Below are positions 8,238 to 15,776 of a DNA stretch of 23,290 bases, in pieces. The notes under the pieces were generated by a model, which saw nothing but the letters and a program-made list of their open reading frames with translations, did no database searches and was not told the origin of the DNA. This DNA comes from an uncultured bacterium (lineage in GTDB: Bacteria > Actinomycetota > Actinomycetes > S36-B12): positions 1 through 23,290 of the forward strand of contig CAIVQM010000121.1 of assembly GCA_903908025.1 (NCBI GenBank). Direction: 5' to 3'. The position numbers were made by a program, and so were the translations under genes. Position 1 is the stretch's first letter, and the number at the start of each line of letters is the position of its first letter.

Positions 8238-9554
8238 GTGTCCGACCAGCCACCGCTGCCCGCCTCGTTTCCCGAACGAGGCCCCAGCCGCAGCGTGGTC
8301 CGCACCCGGGCCGCCCTGCTTCACGGTGCACTCGCGTCCTTGGCCGCCGAGGGTCCAGATGCCAGCATCGACTCCATCACCGAGCGGGCGAATGTCGCCC
8401 ACGGCACGTTCTATGAGCACTTCGAAACGCGTCAGGACCTACTGACGGAGGCGATGACGAACGCCCTGGCGGACTTCAACGGCCGGATCGACGAGCAGAT
8501 ACCGGAGTCAGCCAGCGCCTGCGAGGAACTGGCGCTGCGCATGCGGTACTTCGGCAGGATGCCCGAACTGCACCCGACCCTGGCCGCCGCCTTCAGCAGC
8601 GCCGGCGGATTCGAGGTCGGCTTCGCCACCAGCTTCCTCGAGCACATCGACAGCGTGATCGCCCGTGGAATCGCGAACGGCGAGTTCGGCGACGCCGACC
8701 CAGCCGCCGCCTTCGCGACCGTGACAGGGAGCTCGGGCTGGCTGGTCGCGGTCCGGACGGCATACCCGCACAACGGCACCGACCGCGTCGATGCGGTCGC
8801 GGAGTTCGTCCTCACGCTTCTCGACGTCGACCCTGGCGAGGCCCATGCGCTCTGTTCCTCCGTGCGGCCACACATGCCGACACGCAAGTCCCGCACGACG
8901 CCTGCACGCCTGCTCTCCGCCACCACCTCGGACGTCAGTCGTCGCGCGCTCGCCCAGCAGGACCGCAGCCGCAAGACCCGCAGCAGCATCGTGCAGGCCG
9001 CGCTGACCCTTCTGGCCGACGAGGGCACTCACCTCAGTATCGATCGCATCACCAAGCAGGCCGGCGTGAGCCGTGCCTCCTTCTACCGCTACTTCGCTAC
9101 CAAGGATGAGCTTTTCGAGGCCGCGTCGATTGAGGGCATGCAGGAGTGGGAGGACTACATCTTCGACATCACCACGTCGATCGAGGACCCCGCCGACCGC
9201 TTCGTCATGGCGATGCGCCTCTACGGGCGCCTGCCGGATTCGCACCCGCACGTCGCCCGCGCGTTCTGCAACCTCGGCAACTTCGCCGCGGGATACCCCA
9301 ACGGCACCGAACCCGACTACCAGGCGCTTTACGACGAAGCGATCAAGGCGAGGCGCTTCGCACCCGACCCACAGGGCATCGGATTCCTCACTCTGGCCGG
9401 AACCCTCGAGTGGCTCGTCACCCAACGCGTTGTCACCACGGGCATCACAGGTGATTTCACAGACGCCGTTCTGGGCTTCGTGCTCCCCGGCTTCGGCCTG
9501 TCCCCCACAGAGGTCACAATGATCCTGCAGCAGCCATCCGAATCCTCACCATGA
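8238..9554 (+). CDS. Single-chain tandem TetR regulator (two complete TetR units)
   Basis: A 438-residue protein, about twice the usual TetR length. The first DNA-binding domain spans about 22-70 (SIDSITERANVAHGTFYEHF) and the second about 244-292 (SIDRITKQAGVSRASFYRYF). Each is followed by its own helical ligand domain. The ligand domains also match each other (RYFGRMPELHPTLAAAF at ~103, LYGRLPDSHPHVARAF in the second half), so the gene arose by internal duplication and divergence. The known precedent is Mce3R of Mycobacterium tuberculosis, also one chain with two TetR domains. GTG 8238 is preferred over GTG 8187 because GGGAGG sits 6 bases upstream and the earlier start adds only unconserved residues. 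It probably binds the two palindromes at 8150-8181 and represses both itself and the divergent cluster. Confidence 0.92.
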   Translation: MSDQPPLPASFPERGPSRSVVRTRAALLHGALASLAAEGPDASIDSITERANVAHGTFYEHFETRQDLLTEAMTNALADFNGRIDEQIPESASACEELALRMRYFGRMPELHPTLAAAFSSAGGFEVGFATSFLEHIDSVIARGIANGEFGDADPAAAFATVTGSSGWLVAVRTAYPHNGTDRVDAVAEFVLTLLDVDPGEAHALCSSVRPHMPTRKSRTTPARLLSATTSDVSRRALAQQDRSRKTRSSIVQAALTLLADEGTHLSIDRITKQAGVSRASFYRYFATKDELFEAASIEGMQEWEDYIFDITTSIEDPADRFVMAMRLYGRLPDSHPHVARAFCNLGNFAAGYPNGTEPDYQALYDEAIKARRFAPDPQGIGFLTLAGTLEWLVTQRVVTTGITGDFTDAVLGFVLPGFGLSPTEVTMILQQPSESSP

Positions 9555-9567
9555 ATGGAGACACCCC

Positions 9568-10494
9568 GTGACGCGTGCCGTCGTGCTGATGTGCGGAGGA
9601 GATGCCACCTCCCCCTTCACCACTCCCGACTCGGCGTGCGGCAGCGGGCTCGCCGCTGGCAACACCAACACCGCACTGCGTGAGTACCTGCTCGCGCGCG
9701 GCCACCAGGTGTTCACCGCACCCGCACAGAACGGCCGCGGGGTCGTGCAGGACGCCGACCCCGCGAGCTTCGCGCCGTTCGGCGACCAGCCCGAGGTCCT
9801 CGGCGAGCTGTATACGGTCAACTCCACGGCTGATATCGATCTTGGCGGTGAGCACCTGACGCGCTTCATCCAACTGCTGAATCAGCGCTACGGCATCGAC
9901 GAGGTCGACTTCATCGGGCACTCCAATGGCGGACTCTTCTCGCGGTCTGCGATTCGCACGATGGGCCTGCTGGGCATTCCCGTGCGGGTGCGTTCACTGA
10001 CCACGCTGGCCTCGCCATGGATGGGCACGCTGCCCCTGCGCTGGGCCTACGGAGAGATCCCCGACTCGGCGCTGATGGGGCAGGACTTCGCCATCAAGTT
10101 CGCTGCTGAGCTCAAGGCGCACGCTCTCGACAGCGACATGGGCCTGTCGCCGGAGAACACCTACCACTACCTCGTCGGTAAGAACCGCTGGAACGATTAC
10201 CAGATCGGTGTGCTCGACGACATCCCCGTGTACACCGTTGGCGGCACCTTCTTCCAGGCCGAAGGAGGAGACCCGGAGCTCTGGCCAAATGACGGGCTGG
10301 TGACCAACTTCAGCGCGCTCGCCGAGGGATTGCCGCCCGAGGTCGCGCCGCGCCGCACGTCGGCGTCCTTCCCCGTAACCCACAGCATCTTCATCTCGAA
10401 CCTTGCTGGGCAGCCGTGGGAGACCGGCATGATGTGGAACCCGGACGTGCTTGCCTCCGTGGACGCGTTCCTGTCCGGAGTGGCATCGTCCTGA
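9568..10494 (+). CDS. Alpha/beta-hydrolase, lipase-like, without signal peptide
   Basis: A 308-residue hydrolase with the nucleophile elbow GHSNGG (Ser119). Candidate acid and base residues are Asp242 in WPNDGLV and His272 in PVTHSIF, in the right order for the alpha/beta-hydrolase triad. The segment around Ser119 resembles class 2 lipases and triacylglycerol-lipase-like esterases. No signal peptide is present, so it should act in the cytosol on an ester, acylglycerol or similar substrate. The GTG start follows GGAGA at 6 bases. It begins 13 bases after the tandem TetR stop, so the two almost certainly share a transcript. Hydrolysis of the regulator's ligand or of a related lipid is an inference from this pairing. 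Confidence 0.88.
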   Translation: MTRAVVLMCGGDATSPFTTPDSACGSGLAAGNTNTALREYLLARGHQVFTAPAQNGRGVVQDADPASFAPFGDQPEVLGELYTVNSTADIDLGGEHLTRFIQLLNQRYGIDEVDFIGHSNGGLFSRSAIRTMGLLGIPVRVRSLTTLASPWMGTLPLRWAYGEIPDSALMGQDFAIKFAAELKAHALDSDMGLSPENTYHYLVGKNRWNDYQIGVLDDIPVYTVGGTFFQAEGGDPELWPNDGLVTNFSALAEGLPPEVAPRRTSASFPVTHSIFISNLAGQPWETGMMWNPDVLASVDAFLSGVASS

Positions 10495-10552
10495 GGACAA
10501 CGCGGGTGCGCGCGACGCGGCCAATCACGTCGTCGCAACTTCGGCTATTCGC

Positions 10553-10717
10553 TCACGGTGCTGACGCCGCAGCGACGGCGCAGGCGTGTCCGAACCACGC
10601 GGCTCTGGCCATCTCCTCGTCATCGAACGGCGCGGATCGAAATGAACAGTCAATGCAGGCGGCGCGGTACTCGATCGCGTCATCGTCCTGCCAGATGAGA
10701 TCCAGTTTCATTGACAT
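10553..10717 (-). CDS. 54-residue cysteine-containing small protein
   Basis: A short open frame begins ATG TCA ATG at 10717, with an excellent ribosome binding site (AAGGAGG, 8 bases upstream), and ends TGA at 10553. The product starts MSMKLDLIWQDDD. It carries Cys21-x2-Cys24 and, later, His44-x-Cys46, which could bind zinc or form a small ribbon. The N-terminal half is acidic. I recognise no named family. It converges with the lipase gene (58 bases between stops) and is divergent from the HD-domain gene. The strong ribosome binding site is the main evidence that it is real. Confidence 0.6.
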   Translation of the reverse strand: MSMKLDLIWQDDDAIEYRAACIDCSFRSAPFDDEEMARAAWFGHACAVAAASAP

Positions 10718-10902
10718 CAGATAACCCTCCTTATGGTGACTTACACCACCACAGCGCCCCGACGGGGAAACGGCAAGGCCCGCAGGGTGAACATCCGTCG
10801 AAGAACCGGCCCGCCCTCCGACTAGCGCAAAACTGCTCGCGGTGGTACACCTGAGTTACGCCACTGTCGGAGGTGGCGTCGGATTCCCTGAGCGAGGTGT
10901 TG
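10718..10902. promoter_or_regulatory. Divergent intergenic region, no clear promoter
   Basis: These 185 bases lie between the small cysteine protein (minus) and the HD-domain gene (plus). The minus-strand ribosome binding site is at about 10726-10732. No convincing -35/-10 pair, terminator or repeat was seen. Confidence 0.3.
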
Positions 10903-11514
10903 ATGGCAACGCCCATATCGCTGAACCCCTTGGTGCGCGATGCTCAGGCCCTAGCCCACACCCTGCTCGCCAGCGATCCGCGCCGGCTGGAGCATGTGCG
11001 CGGTGCCGGACTGATCGCCGGGATGGCTGCCGGTGCGCTGGGCATCGAACAGCCCGAGAGAGTCGTCGCGGCCGCCTGGCTGCACGACATCGGATACGCC
11101 CCCGACCTCTGCCGCACCGGCTTCCATCCCTTGGACGGCGCACTGTTCCTGGCCCGGGAGGGCTGGCCCGAGTCCGTGGTGCTGATGGTCGCCCATCACT
11201 CGCACGCTGCTGTCCTGGCCCCCTACTACGGAGTCCAGCAGCACATGTCATTGCTCGAGCGTCATCCGGGCGACGGCGACGACATCATCACCTTCAGCGA
11301 CCTGCGCGCGGGAGCGAACGGGATGGGCGCCGACCCACGCGAACGGATTGACGATATGCGCCAACGTCACGCCGACCGCACGTTCGTCCCCGACGACGTC
11401 CGTGAGGCTCGATACCGGATGATGCTGAACGCCGCAGCCCGCGTGAACGCCGCCGTCAACCGCGCCACCCGCGCCGGGCCAACGCCGACTCATCAACGAG
11501 CGCACGCCTCCTGA
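10903..11514 (+). CDS. HD-domain phosphohydrolase
   Basis: A 203-residue cytosolic protein with the HD superfamily metal ligands in order: His31 (LEHVRG), His61-Asp62 (WLHDIGY), His75 (TGFHPLDGA), His98-His99 (VAHHSH), and a later Asp in ITFSDLRAG. Such proteins hydrolyse phosphate esters of nucleotides or related molecules; the substrate is not predictable here. The C-terminal third is Arg/Ala-rich. ATG 10903, after AGCGAGG, is preferred over an in-frame start at 10873, which adds residues outside the domain. The downstream ParB-like gene starts 73 bases later behind a hairpin. Confidence 0.88.
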   Translation: MATPISLNPLVRDAQALAHTLLASDPRRLEHVRGAGLIAGMAAGALGIEQPERVVAAAWLHDIGYAPDLCRTGFHPLDGALFLAREGWPESVVLMVAHHSHAAVLAPYYGVQQHMSLLERHPGDGDDIITFSDLRAGANGMGADPRERIDDMRQRHADRTFVPDDVREARYRMMLNAAARVNAAVNRATRAGPTPTHQRAHAS

Positions 11515-11535
11515 GCAACACTCGGCCCACCGTCT

Positions 11536-11553
11536 GCGAGACACTGGTCTCGC
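11536..11553 (+). terminator. Perfect 7-bp hairpin between the HD and ParB-like genes
   Basis: GCGAGAC and GTCTCGC flank the loop ACTG. There is no T-tract, so this may be a U-less terminator for the HD gene or a structure in the leader of the next gene, which starts 34 bases later. Confidence 0.38.
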
Positions 11554-11587
11554 GCCGCGCGACAGCAACCGGTTCCCAGGAGGTTCC

Positions 11588-12037
11588 ATGGCCAGCAAGA
11601 AGAAGTCCGCCACTACGCCCACCGATCTGCCCGTCGTCGAGACCCCGAGCGAGATCTGGAAGACCGAGCCGGACGGGCACGACTACCCGGCCGCTCAGTC
11701 GTTCCTGTCCCTGCTGACCACGGCAGCAAATGCCAAGAAGGTTGCCCAGCAGCTGAAGAAGTCCCCGATCGAGCTGCACCCCGCCAAGGACGTGCTCCGC
11801 GCCGCGGACCTGCCCCTGCTCCCCAAGAGCGACCCGTCGGTCATTCGCGACCTGGCCAAGGTCAAGGCCGGCGACCGACTCTCGCCCGTGCTCATGGTGC
11901 GAGGCGACGATGCCAAGGGCATCCGCCCGATCATCGCCGACGGGTACCACCGCGTCTGCACGAGCTACCACTTGAGCGAGAACGAGCAGATCCCCTGCCG
12001 CCTGATCGACTACCCGAGCACGGCAGCGAAGAAGTAG
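11588..12037 (+). CDS. ParB/sulfiredoxin-fold-like small protein
   Basis: A 149-residue protein with a Lys-rich start and a core reading LSPVLMVRGDD...RPIIADGYHRVCTSYHL...IPCRLIDY. The pattern of a strand, then DGYHR, then a helix and IPC resembles the ParB N-terminal/sulfiredoxin fold (compare D-G-x-H-R). There is no HTH or dimerisation domain of a partition ParB, so it is unlikely to be a plasmid partition protein. The role is unknown. The start is clear (AGGAGG 4 bases before the ATG). The aquaporin-like gene begins 6 bases after its stop, so they are likely co-transcribed. Confidence 0.78.
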   Translation: MASKKKSATTPTDLPVVETPSEIWKTEPDGHDYPAAQSFLSLLTTAANAKKVAQQLKKSPIELHPAKDVLRAADLPLLPKSDPSVIRDLAKVKAGDRLSPVLMVRGDDAKGIRPIIADGYHRVCTSYHLSENEQIPCRLIDYPSTAAKK

Positions 12038-12043
12038 CCGACT

Positions 12044-12850
12044 GTGGTTGATAACACCGGTGATCGCCTGGCGCAGAGGTGGGATGCCGAGGTCGAGCGC
12101 ATCACCGACTTCGACGACCCGAAGCAGGAGTGGCGGCGCCTCGTGTCCGAGGCCGTGGGCACGTTCTTCCTCGTTCTCGTCGCAGCTGGCGCACCCATGG
12201 TCGGTGCGAAGTATCCGAACACCGTGACGCTCACGGCTGCGGTCGTTGCCCCGGCGCTCATGGTGATGGCGATCATCATGTTCATGGGCAAGGTTGGCGG
12301 TGCCCACCTCAACCCCGGCGTCAGCATCGCGTTCGCCCTGCGCGGCGACTTCCCGTGGCATCGCGTGCCCGGCTACATCGTCGTGCAGTTTGCCGCCGCC
12401 ATCGCCGCCGCCGCGACTCTGCAGTGGCTCGTCGGAGTCAGCGCGTCCATCGGCGGCAGTTACCCGGGTGCGTCGACCAGCGAGGTCACCGCCTTCGCGA
12501 CGGAGGCGCTTCTCACCTTCGGCCTGGTCAGCGTGATCCTCGGCACGGCATCCGGCGCCCAGAACATCGGAATCTCCGCGGCGATCGGTGTCGGCGGATA
12601 CATCGCTCTCGCCGGCCTGTGGGCGGCGCCCTTGTCGGGGGCGTCGATGAACGCGGCCCGAACGCTGGGTCCGAACCTGGTGGGAGCCGACCTGCACGCG
12701 ATTTGGGTCTACCTCACCGGCCCATTGCTCGGCGCCATCGCAGCCGTCGGGCTGGCCTACCTCCTGCGCGGCCACGGTGGCGGACGAAGCGGCTCGAAAG
12801 CTGCTCAGGGCGTGCTCGACCCCAGCGTCGAGCGACCAGCCGAGTCCTAG
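12044..12850 (+). CDS. MIP/aquaporin-like channel with altered NPA motifs
   Basis: A 268-residue integral membrane protein with a ~35-residue charged cytosolic N-terminus and six hydrophobic segments in the MIP pattern. The first half-helix motif is HLNPGVSIA (Asn90-Pro91-Gly92) and the second SMNAARTLGP (Asn203-Ala204-Ala205). Both therefore depart from the canonical NPA, while both asparagines and the selectivity-filter arginine (Arg206) are kept. The family normally passes water, glycerol or small neutral solutes; the changes may alter selectivity. The GTG start at 12044, 6 bases after the previous stop, has a weak ribosome binding site, consistent with coupling to the upstream gene. Confidence 0.88.
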   Translation: MVDNTGDRLAQRWDAEVERITDFDDPKQEWRRLVSEAVGTFFLVLVAAGAPMVGAKYPNTVTLTAAVVAPALMVMAIIMFMGKVGGAHLNPGVSIAFALRGDFPWHRVPGYIVVQFAAAIAAAATLQWLVGVSASIGGSYPGASTSEVTAFATEALLTFGLVSVILGTASGAQNIGISAAIGVGGYIALAGLWAAPLSGASMNAARTLGPNLVGADLHAIWVYLTGPLLGAIAAVGLAYLLRGHGGGRSGSKAAQGVLDPSVERPAES

Positions 12851-12917
12851 GGTGCCCGCTGGAACCGCGCACTCGGGATTCGCCCAGCGGTGACGGAAGC
12901 ACGCGAGTCAGAACACC

Positions 12918-12923
12918 TACGAT
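12918..12923 (+). promoter_or_regulatory. Candidate -10 element for a near-leaderless transcript
   Basis: TACGAT lies 9 bases before the ATG at 12933, which has no Shine-Dalgarno sequence. Transcription would start within a few bases of the start codon, as is common in actinobacteria. No good -35 is visible. Confidence 0.35.
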
Positions 12924-12932
12924 GCAGTTCCC

Positions 12933-13325
12933 ATGACTTCCTCCGATGATCTGACGAAGGCGCAGACGCACTTCGCTGCCGGCCACCTGCGGCGGGCGCT
13001 GCGCGCCGGTTGGCACGCTGCGGAGACCGCGCTGCTCCACGGAGACGCGGAGACGCTGCGGCTGCTCACGGAACTCGCAACAAGCATCGAGGCAACAGCA
13101 AGCGGCGGTACGGCCAAGGAGGCCACCCGCCTCGAGTCCTACTGCCGGCATTGCCTGGATGCATCGGGTGGCGCCGTCGAGTCACGCGCGATCACCGCGC
13201 GCCTGTCACGAATCCGAAAGACGACGCGAGCCTGTCCCGACTGCAAGGCGCAGATTCCCGAAGATGCCCGGGTGTGCCAGCACTGCGGCTACCGAAGTGT
13301 CTTCGCAGCAGGACAGACCCCCTGA
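12933..13325 (+). CDS. Small protein with C-terminal zinc ribbon
   Basis: A 130-residue protein. Residues 1-65 are helical, with Ala-rich repeats (ALRAGWHAAETALLHG) resembling a short TPR-like helical pair. Cys70/Cys73 sit in SYCRHCLD, and the C-terminus carries CPDC and CQHCG, a four-cysteine zinc ribbon. Such ribbons bind zinc and often mediate protein or nucleic-acid contacts; no function can be assigned. It appears to lack a ribosome binding site and may be leaderless. It converges with the flavoprotein gene; only 22 bases separate the stops. Confidence 0.78.
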   Translation: MTSSDDLTKAQTHFAAGHLRRALRAGWHAAETALLHGDAETLRLLTELATSIEATASGGTAKEATRLESYCRHCLDASGGAVESRAITARLSRIRKTTRACPDCKAQIPEDARVCQHCGYRSVFAAGQTP

Positions 13326-13353
13326 CAGCCCGAGCCCGCCACCCCCGTCAGGG
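13320..13353. terminator. Weak inverted repeat between convergent genes
   Basis: CCCTGAC (13320-13326) and GTCAGGG (13347-13353) can pair across a 20-base loop, overlapping both stop codons. The loop is long and there is no T-tract, so terminator function is uncertain. Confidence 0.25.
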
Positions 13354-15024
13354 CACGAGCTCCGCGGCGACGAACCGAGCGATCGTCAGCCCCCGGCTCA
13401 GGGCGAAGCCGCTGTTGTAACCGCTGCCCATCGTCGTCAGTGCCGCAACCGACCCGACCGCGTACAGCCCGGGGATCGGATTGCCGAGCTCGTTGAGCAC
13501 CCGACCGTGCCCATCGGCATGCACGCCGCTGGAGCCGATGCCCGTTCCGACAAACTTCAGGCGGGTGCCGAAGTACGGGGGCTCGTCGATCGGTCCGAGC
13601 ACGGGGCTGGGCGTGTGACCCGGATCGCCGCAGAAGCGCTGTACGAACCGCACGGTGCCACGACCGAACTCCGGGTCGAGCCCGACGCGCGCTCCCGCAC
13701 TGAAGCGCTCAGCCGTCGCCGTCAATGCTTCGCCGTCGATACCGAGGAGTGCACCGAGCTCAACGAGGCTGCTGGCCGACTTGACGATGTCCGAGGGGTA
13801 GGCGCCTCCTGGCGGCGTCAGGCCCAGGCCGTACTTCGCATGATGCTGCTCATCCCAGATGAGGTAGAACGGCAGGTGTCGATCGTCAGGATTGAGTGCG
13901 CCGCGCACGATGCCCACCCAGTAGGAGTCATCGCAGAAACGACTCCCGCTGGAATCAACCATCATGCAGTGCGGCAGCGCATACTCCGGACCGTTCGATA
14001 CGCCCGTCTCGTTGTGGGCCGCCCAGCCCGGCACGATGGGGATGCTCGTCGGAGGGACGGTGGCGACGGCAGCACCGACGTTACGCGCCATCGTGATGCC
14101 GGTGCCCGCAACACTCGTAGGGGCCAGACTGCTGAAGTCCTCCGGCTCAAGCCCGAGGAACTCACGGACCAGGTCGGGATCCCAGTCGTAGGTGCTTGTC
14201 GCAAGGACGACCGGTCCGTCGATCCGCTCAACACCGTCCGGGCCCGAGCACAGCACACCGACGACGGCACCGTCATGATCCGCGATGAGTTCCGTTACCG
14301 GAGACGAGAGCCGAATCTCGATACCCGGTTCCCGCAGGACCCGAGCAAGGAAACTTGCAACCACACCCGTTCCGAATGTCAACGGATCGTCGTCTCCGCT
14401 GGCGACCGCCTCGACGTCGGTCCGACCGAATGCCGGCACTCCTGCGTGCTGGGCGATCTGGTCGTCCTCGACACTCGACGGGCCTGCCGCCATGGTCGAC
14501 GACCGACGACCCTTCACGTGCATCTGCGCATACGTCATGCCGACGGGGAAGTTGGGGCTGATGCGTAGCAGTTGACGCCACTCACCGAGCACGGATCCGT
14601 CGATCACCGCATTCGTCAGGTAACGGCCGACATCGAGCGCACCGGGCGCTTCGTCGTGATAGTCGGCCAGGTCGGGAATGATCTCCCACTGAATTGCGCC
14701 TACGTCCTCCCAGTGGCGCATCGCCTCCGGAGCGGCCTGCAGCCACGCCAGCATCGCCTGCTCGTCGAGCAGTTCCGGATGCTCCTCCGTGAGAGCACGG
14801 ACATATGCCTCCGCGCGATCGAGATCATCGTCGATCCCCTCGCGCTCTTCGACGTGATTGGCCCCCACCCAGACCATTCCGCCTGAGTACGCCGCGGCAC
14901 CACCGATCATGTCGCTGGATTCGAGCACCAGTGCCTGACCACCTCGCAACGCCACATCCAGTGCGGTCGCCAGACCCGACAGGCCCGCTCCTACGATCAC
15001 GATCCGGTCTTGGTTGGTTGTCAT
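13348..15024 (-). CDS. FAD-dependent oxidoreductase, KstD/fumarate-reductase flavoprotein-like
   Basis: A 558-residue flavoprotein. The N-terminal Rossmann motif VIVGAGLSGLATAL (Gly12, Gly14, Gly17) is followed by an acidic ribose-binding residue in VLESSDMIGGAAAYSGG. The C-terminus has the second FAD contact, GLYAVGSVAALTTMGSGYNSGFALSRGL. This is the FAD_binding_2 architecture of 3-ketosteroid delta-1-dehydrogenases and fumarate-reductase-like enzymes, including a Tyr in the GSGYNSG segment where KstD has a catalytic tyrosine. The substrate is probably a ketosteroid or similar compound, but that is inference. The ATG at 15024 shares its A with the stop of the upstream antitoxin gene (TGATG), so its translation is coupled to a toxin-antitoxin operon, an odd partner for a metabolic enzyme. 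Confidence 0.88.
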   Translation of the reverse strand: MTTNQDRIVIVGAGLSGLATALDVALRGGQALVLESSDMIGGAAAYSGGMVWVGANHVEEREGIDDDLDRAEAYVRALTEEHPELLDEQAMLAWLQAAPEAMRHWEDVGAIQWEIIPDLADYHDEAPGALDVGRYLTNAVIDGSVLGEWRQLLRISPNFPVGMTYAQMHVKGRRSSTMAAGPSSVEDDQIAQHAGVPAFGRTDVEAVASGDDDPLTFGTGVVASFLARVLREPGIEIRLSSPVTELIADHDGAVVGVLCSGPDGVERIDGPVVLATSTYDWDPDLVREFLGLEPEDFSSLAPTSVAGTGITMARNVGAAVATVPPTSIPIVPGWAAHNETGVSNGPEYALPHCMMVDSSGSRFCDDSYWVGIVRGALNPDDRHLPFYLIWDEQHHAKYGLGLTPPGGAYPSDIVKSASSLVELGALLGIDGEALTATAERFSAGARVGLDPEFGRGTVRFVQRFCGDPGHTPSPVLGPIDEPPYFGTRLKFVGTGIGSSGVHADGHGRVLNELGNPIPGLYAVGSVAALTTMGSGYNSGFALSRGLTIARFVAAELVP

Positions 15025-15344
15025 CACGCGACCTGAACGGCATCCTTCAGCTTGGCCGGAACGCTTTCGGGGAACGAGATGATCAGGTGGCGCCCGAGTG
15101 CGACGGCAACTCGCGCGAGAGTGTCGACACGATTGCCGCTGCCTCCGCCCTCCTCCAAACGGGAGATCACCGACTGCGTGGTACCCATACGCTCGGCAAG
15201 CTCCCGCTGGCTCAGGCCGGCCCCCGTGCGCAGGTCGTAGATCATCTGCGCGAGAGCGAAACTATCCTCGAGAGCTGACCTCGCCCCCGCCGAGACCTGC
15301 GGGCGCTTGGCCTTGGTGTCTTCCCAACGCGAGTGATTCGCCAT
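15024..15344 (-). CDS. XRE-family antitoxin (HigA-like)
   Basis: A 106-residue DNA-binding protein with a Cro/C1-type helix-turn-helix at about 45-70 (LSQRELAERMGTTQSVISRLEEGG). It starts 14 bases after the toxin gene and would neutralise the toxin and repress the operon, as HigA proteins do. The ribosome binding site is AGAGGAA. Toxin-before-antitoxin order is the HigBA arrangement. Its stop overlaps the flavoprotein start. The likely operator is the inverted repeat at 15705-15728. Confidence 0.87.
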   Translation of the reverse strand: MANHSRWEDTKAKRPQVSAGARSALEDSFALAQMIYDLRTGAGLSQRELAERMGTTQSVISRLEEGGGSGNRVDTLARVAVALGRHLIISFPESVPAKLKDAVQVA

Positions 15345-15358
15345 CGTTCTTCCTCTTC

Positions 15359-15682
15359 TCAGGGATTGTCCACGGCATCCACCATGGCTGCCTTGCGCGC
15401 TCGATCGATCTCTTCCCGCTCGTTGTTTCGTTGCTTGCGAAACGTTGTCAACAGAACTATTCGGTCGTCCTGCGTGAATCGGTAAGTAATCCGACGTGCA
15501 GTTGGCCCGACCGTGAAGCGCAGTTCGAATTGCCCTTGCCCCAGACTTCGAGACAAAGACATCCGAACTCGGGAGCCAAGGTCGGCCAACCTGTCGATCA
15601 GGATCACTACTCGGTCATGCTCCGCGTAGCTGAGCGTGTCGAGCCAATCGGAAATCTCGTCGAGCAACTCGATTTCAGCCAC
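15359..15682 (-). CDS. RelE/HigB-type toxin (Gp49-like)
   Basis: A 107-residue protein matching the RelE/HigB (Gp49-like) toxins. It has an N-terminal helix pair (EISDWLDTLSYAEHDRVVILIDRL), then the beta sheet FELRFTVGPTARRITYRF and TQDDRIVLLTTFRKQRNN, and a C-terminal basic helix (EEIDRARKAAM). These toxins are mRNA interferases that cleave messages at the ribosome; intact length and conserved basic residues suggest an active toxin. The GTG at 15682 is the only plausible start, with an in-frame stop upstream. There is little Shine-Dalgarno sequence. Confidence 0.85.
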   Translation of the reverse strand: MAEIELLDEISDWLDTLSYAEHDRVVILIDRLADLGSRVRMSLSRSLGQGQFELRFTVGPTARRITYRFTQDDRIVLLTTFRKQRNNEREEIDRARKAAMVDAVDNP

Positions 15683-15704
15683 CCTGCTATCATCGCAGTA
15701 TTGC

Positions 15705-15728
15705 GTTCATCGCACAAGTACGATGAAC
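15705..15728. promoter_or_regulatory. Candidate HigA operator, 8-bp inverted repeat
   Basis: GTTCATCG and CGATGAAC are perfect inverted copies separated by 8 bases. The site lies 22 bases upstream of the toxin start, where HigA-type antitoxins bind to repress their own operon. Confidence 0.5.
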
Positions 15729-15776
15729 GATGCGATCGGACGCCTACGGACTCCACTTCCCCACGTGCGCTGCGAC

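Noticed and set aside
8508..9425. Minus-strand open frame of 305 codons inside the tandem TetR gene
   Set aside because: Antisense shadow without any recognisable domain.
11588..12037. Plasmid partition ParB
   Set aside because: Only the small N-terminal-type fold is present, with no HTH, no dimer domain and no ParA beside it.
11456..12775. Long minus-strand open frame (439 codons) across the ParB-like and aquaporin genes
   Set aside because: High-GC shadow frame: Gly/Arg/Asp-rich with no domain, while the plus-strand genes have clear families.
13159..14568. Long plus-strand open frame across the zinc-ribbon end and the flavoprotein
   Set aside because: Shadow of the flavoprotein, which has FAD motifs at both ends on the minus strand.
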